Part shown: piece after piece, positions 30,718 through 40,525 of the stretch
Numbering within the stretch: the first letter of the stretch is position 1
Layout of the letters: the number at the start of each line of letters is the position of its first letter
Origin: Tupaia tana
Taxonomy: Eukaryota; Chordata; Mammalia; Scandentia; Tupaiidae
Assembly: GCA_026018925.1 (NCBI GenBank)
Contig: JAKSZU010000026.1
Span: forward strand, 14,995,127-15,059,126
Direction of reading: 5' to 3'
Length of the DNA: 64,000 nucleotides
Program-made: the position numbers and the translations under genes
Notes under the pieces: model-generated
Seen by the model: the letters and a program-made list of their open reading frames with translations, nothing else
What the model was told of the DNA's origin: nothing
Database searches by the model: none

Positions 30718-30797
30718 TTGAGTTATCAGAAAAGTCATGACACGCTTTTGCAAAATTTCTGTGCAAAAATGTGTCCTGACTTTTCTGACAAACCGAG
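30718..30797. mobile_element. Palindromic MITE, copy 3 (best preserved)
   Basis: TTGAGTTATCAGAAAAGTCA, TGACACGCTTTTGCAAAATT and GTGCAAAAATGTGTCCTGAC, CTTTTCTGACAAACCGAG make an 80-bp near-palindrome preceded by TA. It could fold as a long RNA hairpin if transcribed within the intron. Confidence 0.72.
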
Positions 30798-30839
30798 AGT
30801 GCTGAATGGATTGGAAACCCCCAACTGTGAGCCGAACTC

Positions 30840-30960
30840 TGTCATCCTTCGCTATGCGGTATTAGGCAGGTGAGTCAACCTCTCTGAGACCCAGTGTCTC
30901 CATCTGGAAAGTGAGGACTCTTCTACTTCTCCCACAGCAGTATGACAGATTAAACTCAAG
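30840..30960 (+). mobile_element. MIR SINE fragment
   Basis: AGGCAGGTGAGTCAACCTCT, CTGAGACCCAGTGTCTCCAT and CTGGAAAGTGAGGACTC are MIR core in sense. Confidence 0.6.
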
Positions 30961-31039
30961 AACGGAGGGCCAAATGACTGAACGAGCCTCTGTACTCAAA
31001 TGTTTGAGTTCTCGTAAACAAACCACAGCCCTAGGAGTC

Positions 31040-31325
31040 CGGTTCCATTGCTCAGTCACAGCCAGTCACAGCAGCCATGCTTCAGACAATCACAGATGGC
31101 CCACAGTTTAAACTGTGTTCAAATACGCAAACACCAAGCAGCAACCAATCCAGCTGTTTCTCTACATCATTTCCTTTTCCTGTCCATAAATGTTATTCCA
31201 CCCAATGGCAGCCTGGAGTTCCCAGGAAACCACGCTGGGGGCTACCCAGTTCAAATTTTTCTTTGTTCTGTTAAACTCTCTTAAATTTTGTTTTGTCTAT
31301 CATTTTTTTCTTTTAACAAAAATCT
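31040..31325 (+). mobile_element. Probable ERV-class LTR 3' portion (fossil)
   Basis: CAGTTCAAATTTTTCTTTGT, TCTGTTAAACTCTCTTAAAT and TTTTTTCTTTTAACA are typical of the 3' end of class I type retroviral LTRs. It is old and decayed, with no internal region seen. Family assignment is tentative. Confidence 0.45.
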
Positions 31326-31585
31326 AAGAGAAGACTTTCATTCCACTGGAGGAGGCTGGTTGAGAAGATTCCTGGAGGACCAGGCTGGTAGATGTTCCAC
31401 TGATGTCCCTCCCCATCTGTTTGGGGTTTATGCTATTAAACATCCCCCAATTTTACTGAGTTGACTGACAAGTCTGAAGAGCACATTTCTCCCATCAAGA
31501 GAGTGAATGCTACAGGAGAGATTGAGGACACCCTCAATATTGTGTTGGGTATCCTTCTCGTCACTGGTTTTCTCTTTCAGAACAT

Positions 31586-31859
31586 TTTTTTTATTTTTTA
31601 TTTTTATTTTTTTTTTGCTGTAGGGCATGTATGCTGGTCGGAGAGATGGAGAGAGAGAGAGAGAGAAAGACAGAAAGCAAGAAATCACCCCCTGGGGGAA
31701 CAGCCATGCCACAATCTCTTCTCTTCCATTCTCTGGGGATTTGGGGCACGTACGCACATGTGCCTGGTGTGAGTTTCAAGCCTCTAGGTCTGGGACTCAA
31801 ACCACAGTTGGCTATGTGGGAGTCCAGCAACGTAACCATTACTTCATCTGCTGGTCCCC
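31586..31859 (-). mobile_element. Tu type III SINE
   Basis: T/A-rich start, TGCTGTAGGGCATGTATGCT, a long GAGA block, ATCACCCCCTGGGGGAACAG, GTTTCAAGCCTCTAGGTCTG and the end CATCTGCTGGTCCCC. It inserted at the tail of a SINE-C copy. Confidence 0.88.
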
Positions 31860-31975
31860 AAAAAGTTTATTTCTTCCATGGGTGGGAGAGACAGTGGCAG
31901 AAACTGAAAGATAGCACCCCCAACAGGGTCTTGACACAGCCATCTACCCCATCTCACTAGCTATATAAGGCATGA
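31860..31975 (-). mobile_element. SINE-C family copy (3' part)
   Basis: AGTTTATTTCTTCCATGGGT, GATAGCACCCCCAACAGGGT and CTTGACACAGCCATCTACCC match the reverse SINE-C 3' part. The head is missing. Confidence 0.6.
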
Positions 31976-32318
31976 TTATTACCACGGTTTAGCATCTCTG
32001 GTAATGGACTGTGAATCCGGCATCTCATGAATGAGAATCTCTGGCATCTCATGATTGCAGTCTGCCTGGCAGAGTTGGGTTGAAGTTGTCCTTGCCTGCC
32101 CGTCCAGTGCACATGGACATGGCTCCTCAAAATGTTGTCCCTTCGGTGGTGCTGTGCATTGTTGATCTTGCCACGTTGAGTTTACTTGGACTTGAAAAGG
32201 TCTTCAGAATTATTACACCATGTCCGGGGATTAAGTCAAAAGTTTTCAGTACATATTGTCCATGCAGAAAGGCTTGGGAACAGGGCAGCATAATATAAGA
32301 TAAAATATATCTAAATAA

Positions 32319-32522
32319 ATCTAGAAGAGATTTTGTTTATTTATTTATTTCTTCTATGAGAAGAGAGACACAGAGAAACACTTCCATGTTCTGATTTATC
32401 CCTTGTCATGCCCACCTGGATCATGGGCATACCTATCATCATGGTAAGGTCCCAGGATGTGAACCCAGGACCTTTTCCATGTGGGTCCAGTTGTGTTACT
32501 GCTATATCTCTGCTTGACCCTA
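32319..32522 (-). mobile_element. SINE-C family copy
   Basis: (TTTA)n start, ATTTCTTCTATGAGAAGAGA, CATGGTAAGGTCCCAGGATG, GTGAACCCAGGACCTTTTCC and TGTTACTGCTATATCTCTGC. Well-preserved reverse SINE-C. Confidence 0.8.
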
Positions 32523-32703
32523 AAACAGATCTATAATAACACAAAAGTAAAAATTTTAGATGTGATAAAGCACCCTGTTCTAGGTTAATTGTCAGCCTCT
32601 TTCTTGTTCATAATTTAATGATCAATAACATCTTCTGGGTGATGAAATAAGGAAACATTCCATTGTATGAATAGACCACAATTAATCTATGCATTCCTCT
32701 TTT

Positions 32704-32941
32704 TTTTTCTTTTTGAGAGGTTTTTGCTATAGGGCACGTGCGCTCGCCAGACAGACAGAGAGAGACAGAGAGACAGAAAGCGAGAAATCACCCCCCAGGG
32801 GGGATGGCCACGTCACAATCCCTTCTCCTCCGTTCTCCTCTCGGGATCTTGGACACGCACGGACACGCGCCTGGGTCTGGGTTGCGAACCGCGGTCAACT
32901 ACATGGTCCAGCAACATAGTCATTACGCTAACTGCTGGTCC
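32704..32941 (-). mobile_element. Tu type III SINE, young, shortened head
   Basis: GAGAGGTTTTTGCTATAGGG, CACGTGCGCTCGCCAGACAG, CACCCCCCAGGGGGGATGG and the head end GCTAACTGCTGGTCC. About 16 bp near the B box are absent. Flanking CTATGCATTCCTCTTTT / CTATGCATTTCTCTTTT is a 17-bp near-perfect TSD. Confidence 0.92.
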
Positions 32942-32979
32942 CTATGCATTTCTCTTTTAAAAAATTATTTATTTTAAAA

Positions 32980-33013
<34 letters not shown>

Positions 33014-33176
33014 TTGTTTGCTATAGTGCACATGCATTCACCAGAGAGAGGCAGACAGAGAAAAGAGAGAGAGAAGGAAAGCGAGAAAGCAAGCCACCAG
33101 GTCCAGGACTTGAACTGTGGTCAGTCATGTGGGAGTCCAGCACCTTAACCACTACACCACACCACCTGCTGACCCA
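32980..33176 (-). mobile_element. Short, internally deleted Tu III SINE
   Basis: A (TTA)n run precedes GCTATAGTGCACATGCATTC and a GA block; then GCGAGAAAGC joins AAGCCACCAGGTCCAGG directly, the reverse complement of the GGTGGCTT-GCTTTCTC junction at 6423. The head ends CACCTGCTGACCCA. It lies 40 bp from another Tu III. Confidence 0.82.
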
Positions 33177-33289
33177 CATTTCTCTTTTTTTTTAATATCA
33201 AGGTATTTTTGGACATTCTTCTAGTACACTTGAACATTTAGGACATTTTAGCAAACTTCTCCAGTGGTATTAGTCACCTGGGCATTTGC

Positions 33290-33375
33290 TAAAAACATGC
33301 TGATTACTGAGTGTCAGTATCAGCCTACTGAATCAGCCTCTTCAGATAGAGGCCTAGGAGTTAGTCCATGGTACA
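33290..33375 (+). mobile_element. hAT-Charlie-type fragment
   Basis: AAACATGCTGATTACTGAGT, CAGCCTACTGAATCAGCCTC and AGAGGCCTAGGAGTTAG resemble MER20/MER58-like elements. Ends are missing. Confidence 0.45.
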
Positions 33376-33454
33376 AATGCCCTTCTTAATTTTTATTAAG
33401 ATAATGGAAGTATTCCTGGGAGTAGATATGCTGGGCCTGAGAGTCTTGATGTGG

Positions 33455-33648
33455 TTAGAGATTCTCACCCTCCGCACTATTGACAATTGAGCATTGTGGG
33501 ATGTTTAGAACCATTCCTGGCCTCTACCACTAGAGGCCAGTAGCACTCTTCCCCCACCCCCAACACAAAGGCTTAGGAAATCAACATGTCTCAAGATATT
33601 GCCAGATGTGCTGGGGTAAAATCACCCCTGATTGAGAACTGCTAGACC
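33455..33648 (+). mobile_element. MER5A hAT MITE, near full length
   Basis: TTAGAGATTCTCACCCTCCG, AGCATTGTGGGATGTTTAGA, CATTCCTGGCCTCTACCACT, CTCAAGATATTGCCAGATGT and CCCCTGATTGAGAACTGC follow MER5A in order and length. Confidence 0.88.
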
Positions 33649-33775
33649 AGATGATGTATAATTGTTTGTCAAAATGGTTGCATCCATTTATATGTTCACC
33701 AGCAATGTATGGGTGTTCCTGTTGTTCCACATCCTTGTCAACTTTTATATAACCAGGCTGTTTAATTCTTTTTTC

Positions 33776-33812
<37 letters not shown>

Positions 33813-34317
33813 TTTTTTGCCAGTCTGGTGGAAGATAAAGTGGTATCAGCTTAATTTGAGTTTCTTGGATTCCTGATGAGGTTGAAGATCTTTTCACAAG
33901 TTTATTGGTCTCTTGTTTCGTTCTCTGTGAAATGTCTATGTCATTTGCCATTTTTTGCTTATTGAGTTGCCTCTCTTTTTCTTACTGATTTTTAGAAACT
34001 AGAAAAGTATTCTGGCTTCTAATTTTTTTGTTCTAAGTGTGACAAATATCTTCTGATTTGTGGCATGCCTTCTCACTTTTTTATTGTTCATTTTGATGGA
34101 TAGATGTTATTAACATAATATAGTTCAAATATATCATTATTTTATGGTTTTTATTATTTAAAAATCCTATTTAATAAATTTGTTCTTCCCTGAGGTTACA
34201 AATATATTGTGCTATATATTCTTCTAGAAGTTGTGAAGTTTTGCCTTTCAAATTCAAGTCCTTAATCTACCTGGAATTGATTTTAATGTATGACGTAATG
34301 TAGGGCCCTATTTTTTT

Positions 34318-34597
34318 TTTTTTTCTTTTAGAGATTTTTGCTATAGGGCACATGTGCTTGCTGGAGAGACAGAAAGAGACAGAGAGACAGAAAGTGAGAA
34401 ATCACACACACACACACACACGCACACCCCAGGGAGGATGGCCACACTGCAATCCCTTCTCTTCCAATCTCCTCTTGGTATTTTGGGCACACAAGCACAC
34501 GTGCCCAGCGTGAGTTTTAAGCCACTGGTCGGGGACTCAAAATGCAGTTAATTACATGGAGTCCAGAGATATAACCATTATGCCATTTGCTCATTCC
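34318..34597 (-). mobile_element. Tu type III SINE with a CA run
   Basis: AGAGATTTTTGCTATAGGGC, GA block, (CA)n at about 34405-34426 replacing the C-rich hairpin, GTTTTAAGCCACTGGTCGGG and ATTTGCTCATTCC. Flanked by GGCCCTATTTTTT-type repeats of the L1M target. Confidence 0.88.
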
Positions 34598-34648
34598 AGG
34601 CCCTATATTTTTTTCCAAATGAATAACCAACTTTCCAGTACCATTGAT

Positions 34649-34975
34649 ATTTTAAAATGACATTTACTTACTTTGAATGAACGAATGCATGACAAGATCT
34701 CACCCTGTTGCAATTCTCCTACCTCAGCCTCCCAGCGAGGACTACAGGTGCATACACCATCACACTCAGCTCCTTTTCATATAGGGTCTTGCTATGTTGC
34801 CTACCCCAACTTTGAGTTCAGAATTTTCCTGCCTCAGCCTTCCAAATCGCTGGGATTACAGGCACACATCATTGTGCCTGGCCTTTAAGTTGGACTAGGA
34901 ATTGAACCCGGAATTGAATTCCCTGTAGTCCCAGCCTACACAGGACAGTGCCTTAGTGCATGTGGCTGGGCCTAC
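34649..34975 (-). mobile_element. Tu type II-like SINE: tRNA head plus two 7SL monomers
   Basis: Read on the minus strand: a tRNA-like head with GGTTCAATTCCTAG, then a 7SL monomer (GTGTGCCTGTAATCCCAGC, GGAAGGCTGAGGCAGGA, CAACATAGCAAGACCC), then a second, shorter one (CACCTGTAGTCCTCGCTGGG, GAGGCTGAGGTAGGAGAATT, CAACAGGGTGAGATC) lacking the middle. A tRNA-plus-7SL-dimer layout is known for Tupaia Tu type II. It is inserted in the L1M with an imperfect duplication around CCAGTACCATTGA. Confidence 0.85.
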
Positions 34976-35199
34976 CCAGTGTCATTTATTCAGTAGTCCT
35001 TCTTTCTCCCGTTCAACTTCTGTGCCAACTTGTCATTGATCAGGTGTCTGCCTTTACTCGGGACCATCCCGGTGCTCTTTATCCTATTCCATTGGTTTCA
35101 ACTAGTTCTGTACTACGATTTTCCTCTCTTGTATGTATCTGGATCATCTTTAAATGTTTGCTTTTATTTTCTTTTAAAAAAATATTTATCTCTCAAATG

Positions 35200-35445
35200 C
35201 AGTGTGGTGTCTTAAAAATGGATCTTGGAACAGAAAAAGGACATCAGTGGAAAAGCAAGTGAAATCCAAATAAAGTCTGGCATTTAATAGTAACATACCA
35301 ATGTTAACTTCTTTAATTTGACAGTTTTTTTTGTAGTTGTATAAAGGTTGGTTGGTTTAGAGGAAGTCAGGTGAAGAGCATATGGAAACTCTGTAATATC
35401 TTTGCAACTTCTCTATAATATAAAACTATTCCAAAATAAAATGTT
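35200..35445 (+). mobile_element. L1M-type LINE 3' end, sense
   Basis: GGATCTTGGAACAGAAAAAG, ATCCAAATAAAGTCTGGCAT, ATATGGAAACTCTGTAATAT and ACTATTCCAAAATAAAATG form a common old mammalian 3' end that I attribute to L1M. The subfamily is uncertain. Confidence 0.55.
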
Positions 35446-35471
35446 GCTCAAAAATATTTTTCTCATTTAAA

Positions 35472-35702
35472 AAAATATATTATTTATTTTTAAAGAGATT
35501 TTTGCTATAGAGCATGTTCGCTGACTGGAAAGACAGAGAAGAACAGGGAGACAGAAAGCAAGAAATCATCCCCCCGGTAGGGGGTGGGTGGATGTCCACA
35601 CCACAATCCCTTCTCCATTCTCCTCTCAGGATTTTGTATACACACATGCCCAGCATGAAATTCAAGCCAGTGACATAACCATTATGCCACCTGCTGGTCC
35701 CT
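35472..35702 (-). mobile_element. Tu type III SINE with a shortened head
   Basis: AGAGATTTTTGCTATAGAGC, GA block, GTTGGATGTCCACACCACAA-like body, then AATTCAAGCCAGTGACATAA: the B-box segment of the head is deleted. Ends CACCTGCTGGTCCC. Confidence 0.82.
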
Positions 35703-35954
35703 TCTCATTTCTTTTTTAAAAAATTCCATCTTCTCTTTTTAGTGCCACTTCTTAATCCTTAAATACATCATTTACATTTACATCTTTAATTTACCTTTTG
35801 TGTTAAAACCATTTAAATCTTTTATCTCTTTTGCCTTTCATCAGTTGAATTTTGGCTTCATTGACTGGCAGTCTTTTAAATCTCTCTTCTTTTATCTATT
35901 TAAAACAAAAACAGTCAATGTCTTCTGTTTACTGGAATCCTAATTCATTTTTAA

Positions 35955-36249
35955 CTTTTTTTTTTTTTTTTTTGTAATTTTGCTTTAGGGCTAGTTAGCT
36001 TGCCAGAGAGAGACAGATACAGAGACAAAGAGACAAAGAGACAGAGAGAAAGAAAGTGAAAAATCACCCCCTACAGTGGATGGCTATGCCACAATCTTTT
36101 CTCCCTTCTTTTCCAGTCTCTTCTTGGGATTTTGGGCATGCATGTATACGCATCCAGCATGTTTTCAGAGTACTGGGTCCAGGATTTGAGTCGCACAGTC
36201 AGCCATGTGAGATCCAGCTGCCTTAACATCCATGCCACCTGCTAGCCCC
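35955..36249 (-). mobile_element. Tu type III SINE, older subfamily
   Basis: Poly-T, TTTTGCTTTAGGGCTAGTTA, a long GACAGA block, AATCACCCCCTACAGTGGAT, GTTTTCAGAGTACTGGGTCC and GCCACCTGCTAGCCCC. Diverged. Confidence 0.8.
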
Positions 36250-36335
36250 ATTTTAAATTATGTGACTCTTTTAGTTTGCCCTCAGTTTTAATCACCTCAT
36301 TATCCTACTCTCTCTTTATTATTTAAAATACACAG

Positions 36336-36605
36336 TTGGGGCCAGATGGTGGCACAGTGGTAATGCAATTGGAATCACTTGGGCAGGTCCTGGATTTTTA
36401 TCCTGGGACTTCCCTGTACATGCCAGGCATACTCGTGATCAGGGCTGGCTGAGGCTAGGGCTGGATCATGGCATGAGGACCTTGTTGGGGCTGGGAGTAT
36501 GGCATAACCACTCTCCATTGGTGAGTGCTTTCTCCCTATTCCTTTCCTTCTCTCTGTCTTTGATGAGGAGACATGTCCTTTGGCAATTAAAAAAAAAAAG
36601 AAGAG
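36336..36605 (+). mobile_element. Chimeric SINE: SINE-C 5' part joined to a Tu III 3' part
   Basis: The left half is SINE-C (GGGGCCAGATGGTGGCACAG, TTCCCTGTACATGCCAGGCA, GATCAGGGCTGGCTGAGGCT, ATGAGGACCTTGTTGGGG). From about 36492 it becomes Tu III-like (GGGAGTATGGCATAACCACT, CATTGGTGAGTGCTTTCTCC, GAGACATGTCCTTTGGCAAT). There is no A-run at the joint, so template switching or recombination is more likely than a second insertion. Confidence 0.7.
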
Positions 36606-36774
36606 TAGAGATAGGAGGAGGAGGAGGAAGCCTGTGTTGGGAAATAAATCAAATATCATAATTTGTGTACCATGATGAAAGGAGTTGATAAAAAAGTCTT
36701 TTGACAAATCCAATCACTATTTCCAGAAGCCAAGAAAAAAGGGTGTGTTTCAGCCTTTTATACAATTATACCTC

Positions 36775-36958
36775 AATGGCCCAGCCATGGTAGCATGCAC
36801 TGGTAGATTGTGAGGCCACGTGGGAGACCCTGGTTTGATTCCCTACCCACCTCAAAAAGCCAGGCATGGTGGCATGCACCCATAGTTTCAACTACTTAGG
36901 AAGCTGAAGCAGGAAGATCACAACAGAGTGACACTCTGTCTAAGAAAAATTACATCTG
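36775..36958 (+). mobile_element. Tu type I-like SINE: tRNA head plus one 7SL monomer
   Basis: Head GGCCCAGCCATGGTAGCATG with B box TGGTTTGATTCCC, then a 7SL part: AGCCAGGCATGGTGGCATGC, AACTACTTAGGAAGCTGAAG, CAGGAAGATCAC, joined to AACAGAGTGACACTCTGTCT with the middle deleted. Ends AAGAAAAA. This matches the published Tu type I layout. Confidence 0.85.
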
Positions 36959-36959
36959 A

Positions 36960-37865
36960 ATAACTTTATCACTCTTGGAACAGCTGGATGAGAACTGTTC
37001 TACAGCTAAAAACAGAGTGATAAGTATTCTCTTACAGTAGACTTTAGTGCTTAATGTCAAGCTCAATAATGGGTAGAAAAAGTTGTAGAGTAATACAATT
37101 TTATATCTATGAATTTAAAATTGTCTTTAATAGACAGGTAGCCTCTGTATTGAATTCTAGCCAAAATCAAAAGACAGCTGTGAAAAAAACCCAGTTATCA
37201 TCTTAGCAAATGATCCTTATATATCTTAGTTAATAATATTTTACACTATATTAATCTGTTCAGCTGCCTGGACATATATTTACCACTAGTTTATTTTCAA
37301 GAGTATACCAGGAAGCTATTTTGCAGCTCAAAAATAAATCTTTTATGAGGATTTTTTTTCCCTCAAGATGTGGGACATATTCCTCATGTGCTTTTTTTAT
37401 GAGGATTTTAATGAATTTTTTAACTTTGAAATTTTGTTCAATGAATAATAATAACAACTCACATTTTGTATATTGCTTTTGGTTTAAAAGTACTTCCTTG
37501 TATATTATCTCATTTGATAAATAGTGATAATTATCCTATCCTATCCTCAAGTAACTTTATTCTTCTTATTGATCCCTGGGGTTTCATTTGGATCTTGGTT
37601 GTTAATGAACACTTAGTACGCTCGAAGAGGAACCAACTAAAAATTATCGAGGTGTATTATCATAATATTTAGCATATTGGAATATAGATGAAGGAAAATA
37701 ATTAGGCATGAAAATGTAGATAAAAGTCAAGATTTTTTCTGATGGAAAATAAAAGACCTAGACAGATAATATTCATAAAGAAGAATCATGATTTTTTTAA
37801 TCATAAAATAATAATGAAATGTTTTTTAAACATTGAAATAGTTATAGGAGTCGAGGCCATTATGT
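36960..37865. other. AT-rich intronic sequence, nothing firm
   Basis: No element recognised with confidence. 37480-37550 (CCTTGTATATTATCTCATTT) is weakly MIR-like in reverse. No coding signal. Confidence 0.45.
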
Positions 37866-37880
37866 AGACTTGAAGTTTTA

Positions 37881-38140
37881 TATTTATTTATTTAGAGAGA
37901 TTTTTGCTATAGGGCATGAGTGCTCACCAGAGAGACAAGGGAGAAACAGAGACAGAAAATGAGAAATCACCTTCCAGGGGGATGGCCATGCCATAATCCC
38001 TTCTCTATTCTCCTTTCAGGATTTTGGACACCACATGAACACATGCCGCGTGTAAGTTTCAAGCCACTGGGTCCAGGACCCATACTAGTTGACTACATGG
38101 TAGTCCAGTCCCTTAACCACTACACCACCTGCTGGCCCCA
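37881..38140 (-). mobile_element. Tu type III SINE
   Basis: (TTTA)n, AGAGATTTTTGCTATAGGGC, GA block, body, and CCACTACACCACCTGCTGGC. The 14-bp imperfect TSD GACTTGAAGTTTTA / GATTTGAAGTTTTA lies at 37867-37880 and 38141-38154. Confidence 0.9.
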
Positions 38141-38267
38141 GATTTGAAGTTTTAGAATAGTTACTCCCTGATAACTCCTGATTCAGTTATTCACTCAACA
38201 CACATTTTTTGAGAGTCTCATTCTATGGTATGTGTGTGCGTGTGTGCACGGGTGCATGCATGCATAC

Positions 38268-38519
38268 CCCTTTCTCTTTAATTTGCCAAAGAATCTGTGC
38301 ATTTGCCAGGGGCCTGGGGGAGAGAAAGTGAGAAAGTACTCCCCCATGGAGCATAGTCACTCCACAATCCTTTCTCTTCCATTTTTCCCTCCTTTGGGGA
38401 TTTTGGACATGCAGGCACACACGCCCCATATGTTTTTCAAGCTGTCAGGTCCGAGACTCAAACTGCAGAGTTGGCCATGTGAGATCCCATCACTTTAACC
38501 ACCACACTACTGGCCAGCC
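38268..38519 (-). mobile_element. Tu type III SINE, older subfamily
   Basis: TTTAATTTGCCAAAGAATCT, CTCCCCCATGGAGCATAGTC, GTTTTTCAAGCTGTCAGGTC, GAGACTCAAACTGCAGAGTT and CACTACTGGCCAGCCC. Confidence 0.78.
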
Positions 38520-38639
38520 CAATGGCTAGTCTGTTGTTGACCTGAGGAGCATTTTCACTTCACATGGACCCTATTGACCTGGATTACAAATCTCCAGATT
38601 TTTGGTAAATGGATACCAACAGGAGAGAGTATTTATCTG

Positions 38640-39200
38640 CAGGCTTTCTGCTTTTTTGCACAAATCTAATCCCAGTCCCTACTTTCTCCCAATACTGCCC
38701 ATCGGTACTATCCACTGGTACTACTCTCCTTGTCCACTCAATGACCACAACTCCCAGAAAAAGTGTCCCTAACTTCTCCCAAGTTTATTTCCTAATTAAC
38801 TCTCAAATCACCTTTCATCGTTCACATTTCCACTGCATATCAAAACCATCACCACTGTACCCACGGGTCTCCTAACTCTTTCTCTTTGCTTGCTTCTAAT
38901 TTTTTCCCTAAGCTGCACCTGACAAGATCTGTGCAAAAGGCAAATCTGATCAGTTAGTCCTTTCATACATCCCTTCTTTGGCTCCCCATTGCTCTTAGGC
39001 CAAAAATAAAGCTCTTCAATGTGGCCCATTAGACTCTGTGTGCTCTGGTTCTTACCTCTCCAGCTTCATTTTTCATGGTATCTCCTCAGTCCATAAAAGA
39101 TTCCTTTTCTCTCTCTTTCTCCACTCCAGTCTTCACACCAGTATATTCTCCACTACCCCAGGACTTTTGCACATGCTGAATACAACTGAGCACCTACAGC
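38640..39200 (+). mobile_element. L2 LINE 3' region, sense
   Basis: GACCACAACTCCCAGAAAAA, AGGCAAATCTGATCAGTTAG, TTGGCTCCCCATTGCTCTTA, CTTACCTCTCCAGCTTCATT and CAGGACTTTTGCACATGCTG follow the L2 ORF2-end order. Frame lost. Confidence 0.7.
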
Positions 39201-39204
39201 ATGT

Positions 39205-40100
39205 GTCTTCCATCAGCCTGTAGTTTGGTGGATTAGTGTTTCCTGAAATGAGAATCACTAGGATACTGAGAGTGCATGAGGTATGTGTAGCACCACTTCC
39301 TTTGAACCTTGAGTTTTTTCTTGCTTCTTCTTTGTTGTGCTGGGAAAAATCCAAAACTACTGGGGTAGAGATCTTCTTGGCCTGTTCATGGATACATCTA
39401 TGACCAACTCCTGGGTGGGTCCAGTGAACTGAACCATGAAACAAATGATAGTACATGTGGTGAGGCTGCAGACAGTCCACTTGGTAGGGGACTCCCTGCT
39501 GTATCTCACTTTGCCAAAGGTTTACTGAATGGAGTAGATTGTAGGGGAAAGATCTGCAGTTTGGGTTATGCCAAGATATGCCAACATGGGTCTCTGCATG
39601 ATGCCAGAACTACATTATTTTGACTTCTTACAAAATTGCCTTCATAGGCCAACACTTTGTTTCTTATGTTCCTTTATTATTAATTGAAAGACCTTTTAAG
39701 ACAGCCCCAACAAGATATCGTTGAGGATGTTGATTGTTTTATTAACCAGTGTCCCATTAATCAAGGACTTAAAGGGATAATTGATTTCTGATGTCAGGAA
39801 CAGGGAGAGTTGTAATTCTCATACATTCCTGTTTTGTTTTGTTTCATATTATGGATTTGGTGACTGGATTTGGTAACTGATTGCTCTGACCACCAGGAAG
39901 CTCAAAATCAAATCTGTGGCCAACTTCTTCGAATTGTCAGCATAAGTTCTCCCTCCTGGTTTCATATTTGTTTTCTACTCTTGCTTTCTTCTTGTCCAAT
40001 TTTGCTCATTAGCTCATTAGAGAAGCTTATTTTCTCCATAATATATGAATATAAGCAATTTTAGTCCTTTCTGGCATAAAGGAAGGCATAAATAAACGTG
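39205..40100. other. No recognisable element
   Basis: Unique-looking intronic sequence. No gene or repeat I can name. Confidence 0.45.
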
Positions 40101-40104
40101 CAAA

Positions 40105-40310
40105 TGTGAAGTATTATTATTTAACTCAACTACTATTTACCCCTAAGGGTACATTTAACATATACCATGTGCCAAGCTCTGGGACACATTATCAAATTTG
40201 CATTATGAAATTTCAAGAAGAAGAAAATGAAGCTCAAAGAGGTTGTGTCTTTCCCCCAGAGTCACATACCAGCACTGGCAGAGCCTCGTTTTAATGTCAA
40301 CTCTGATTTT
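40105..40310 (-). mobile_element. MIR SINE, antisense
   Basis: ACATATACCATGTGCCAAGC, AGAAGAAAATGAAGCTCAAA and GAGGTTGTGTCTTTCCCCCA are MIR in reverse. Confidence 0.65.
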
Positions 40311-40329
40311 GAATACTTGTGCTTTGAAT

Positions 40330-40525
40330 TATTACCTTGAACTTTCTCCTTGGGAACATTTGCCTACGTTAATATGTTATAAGTGTTTGCCTACTTGTCT
40401 TTTTCCTAGACCTGATTATGTATTCAAGGAGGGGAGCGTTCATGACTTGTGTCTTGTATTTTTGGCATTGAGTTCCATGTATGGAATATAGAAGAGGTTC
40501 AATAAATATTTATTGAGTGAGTATC
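40330..40525 (+). mobile_element. L2 LINE 3' terminus
   Basis: ATTCAAGGAGGGGAGCGTTC and AGAGGTTCAATAAATATTTA, TTGAGTGAGTA are the standard L2 3' end. Confidence 0.8.

Larger units (their letters stand above)
33650..35165 (-). mobile_element. L1M LINE, ORF2 3' part antisense, with two SINEs inside
   Basis: GGTTGCATCCATTTATATGT, TCTTGGATTCCTGATGAGGT, CCTTAATCTACCTGGAATTG, CAACTTTCCAGTACCATTGA and TATCCTATTCCATTGGTTTC are antisense ORF2 landmarks of an old L1. The frame is decayed. A (TTTTC)n/T run lies at 33768-33818. SINEs at 34318 and 34649 split it. Confidence 0.85.
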
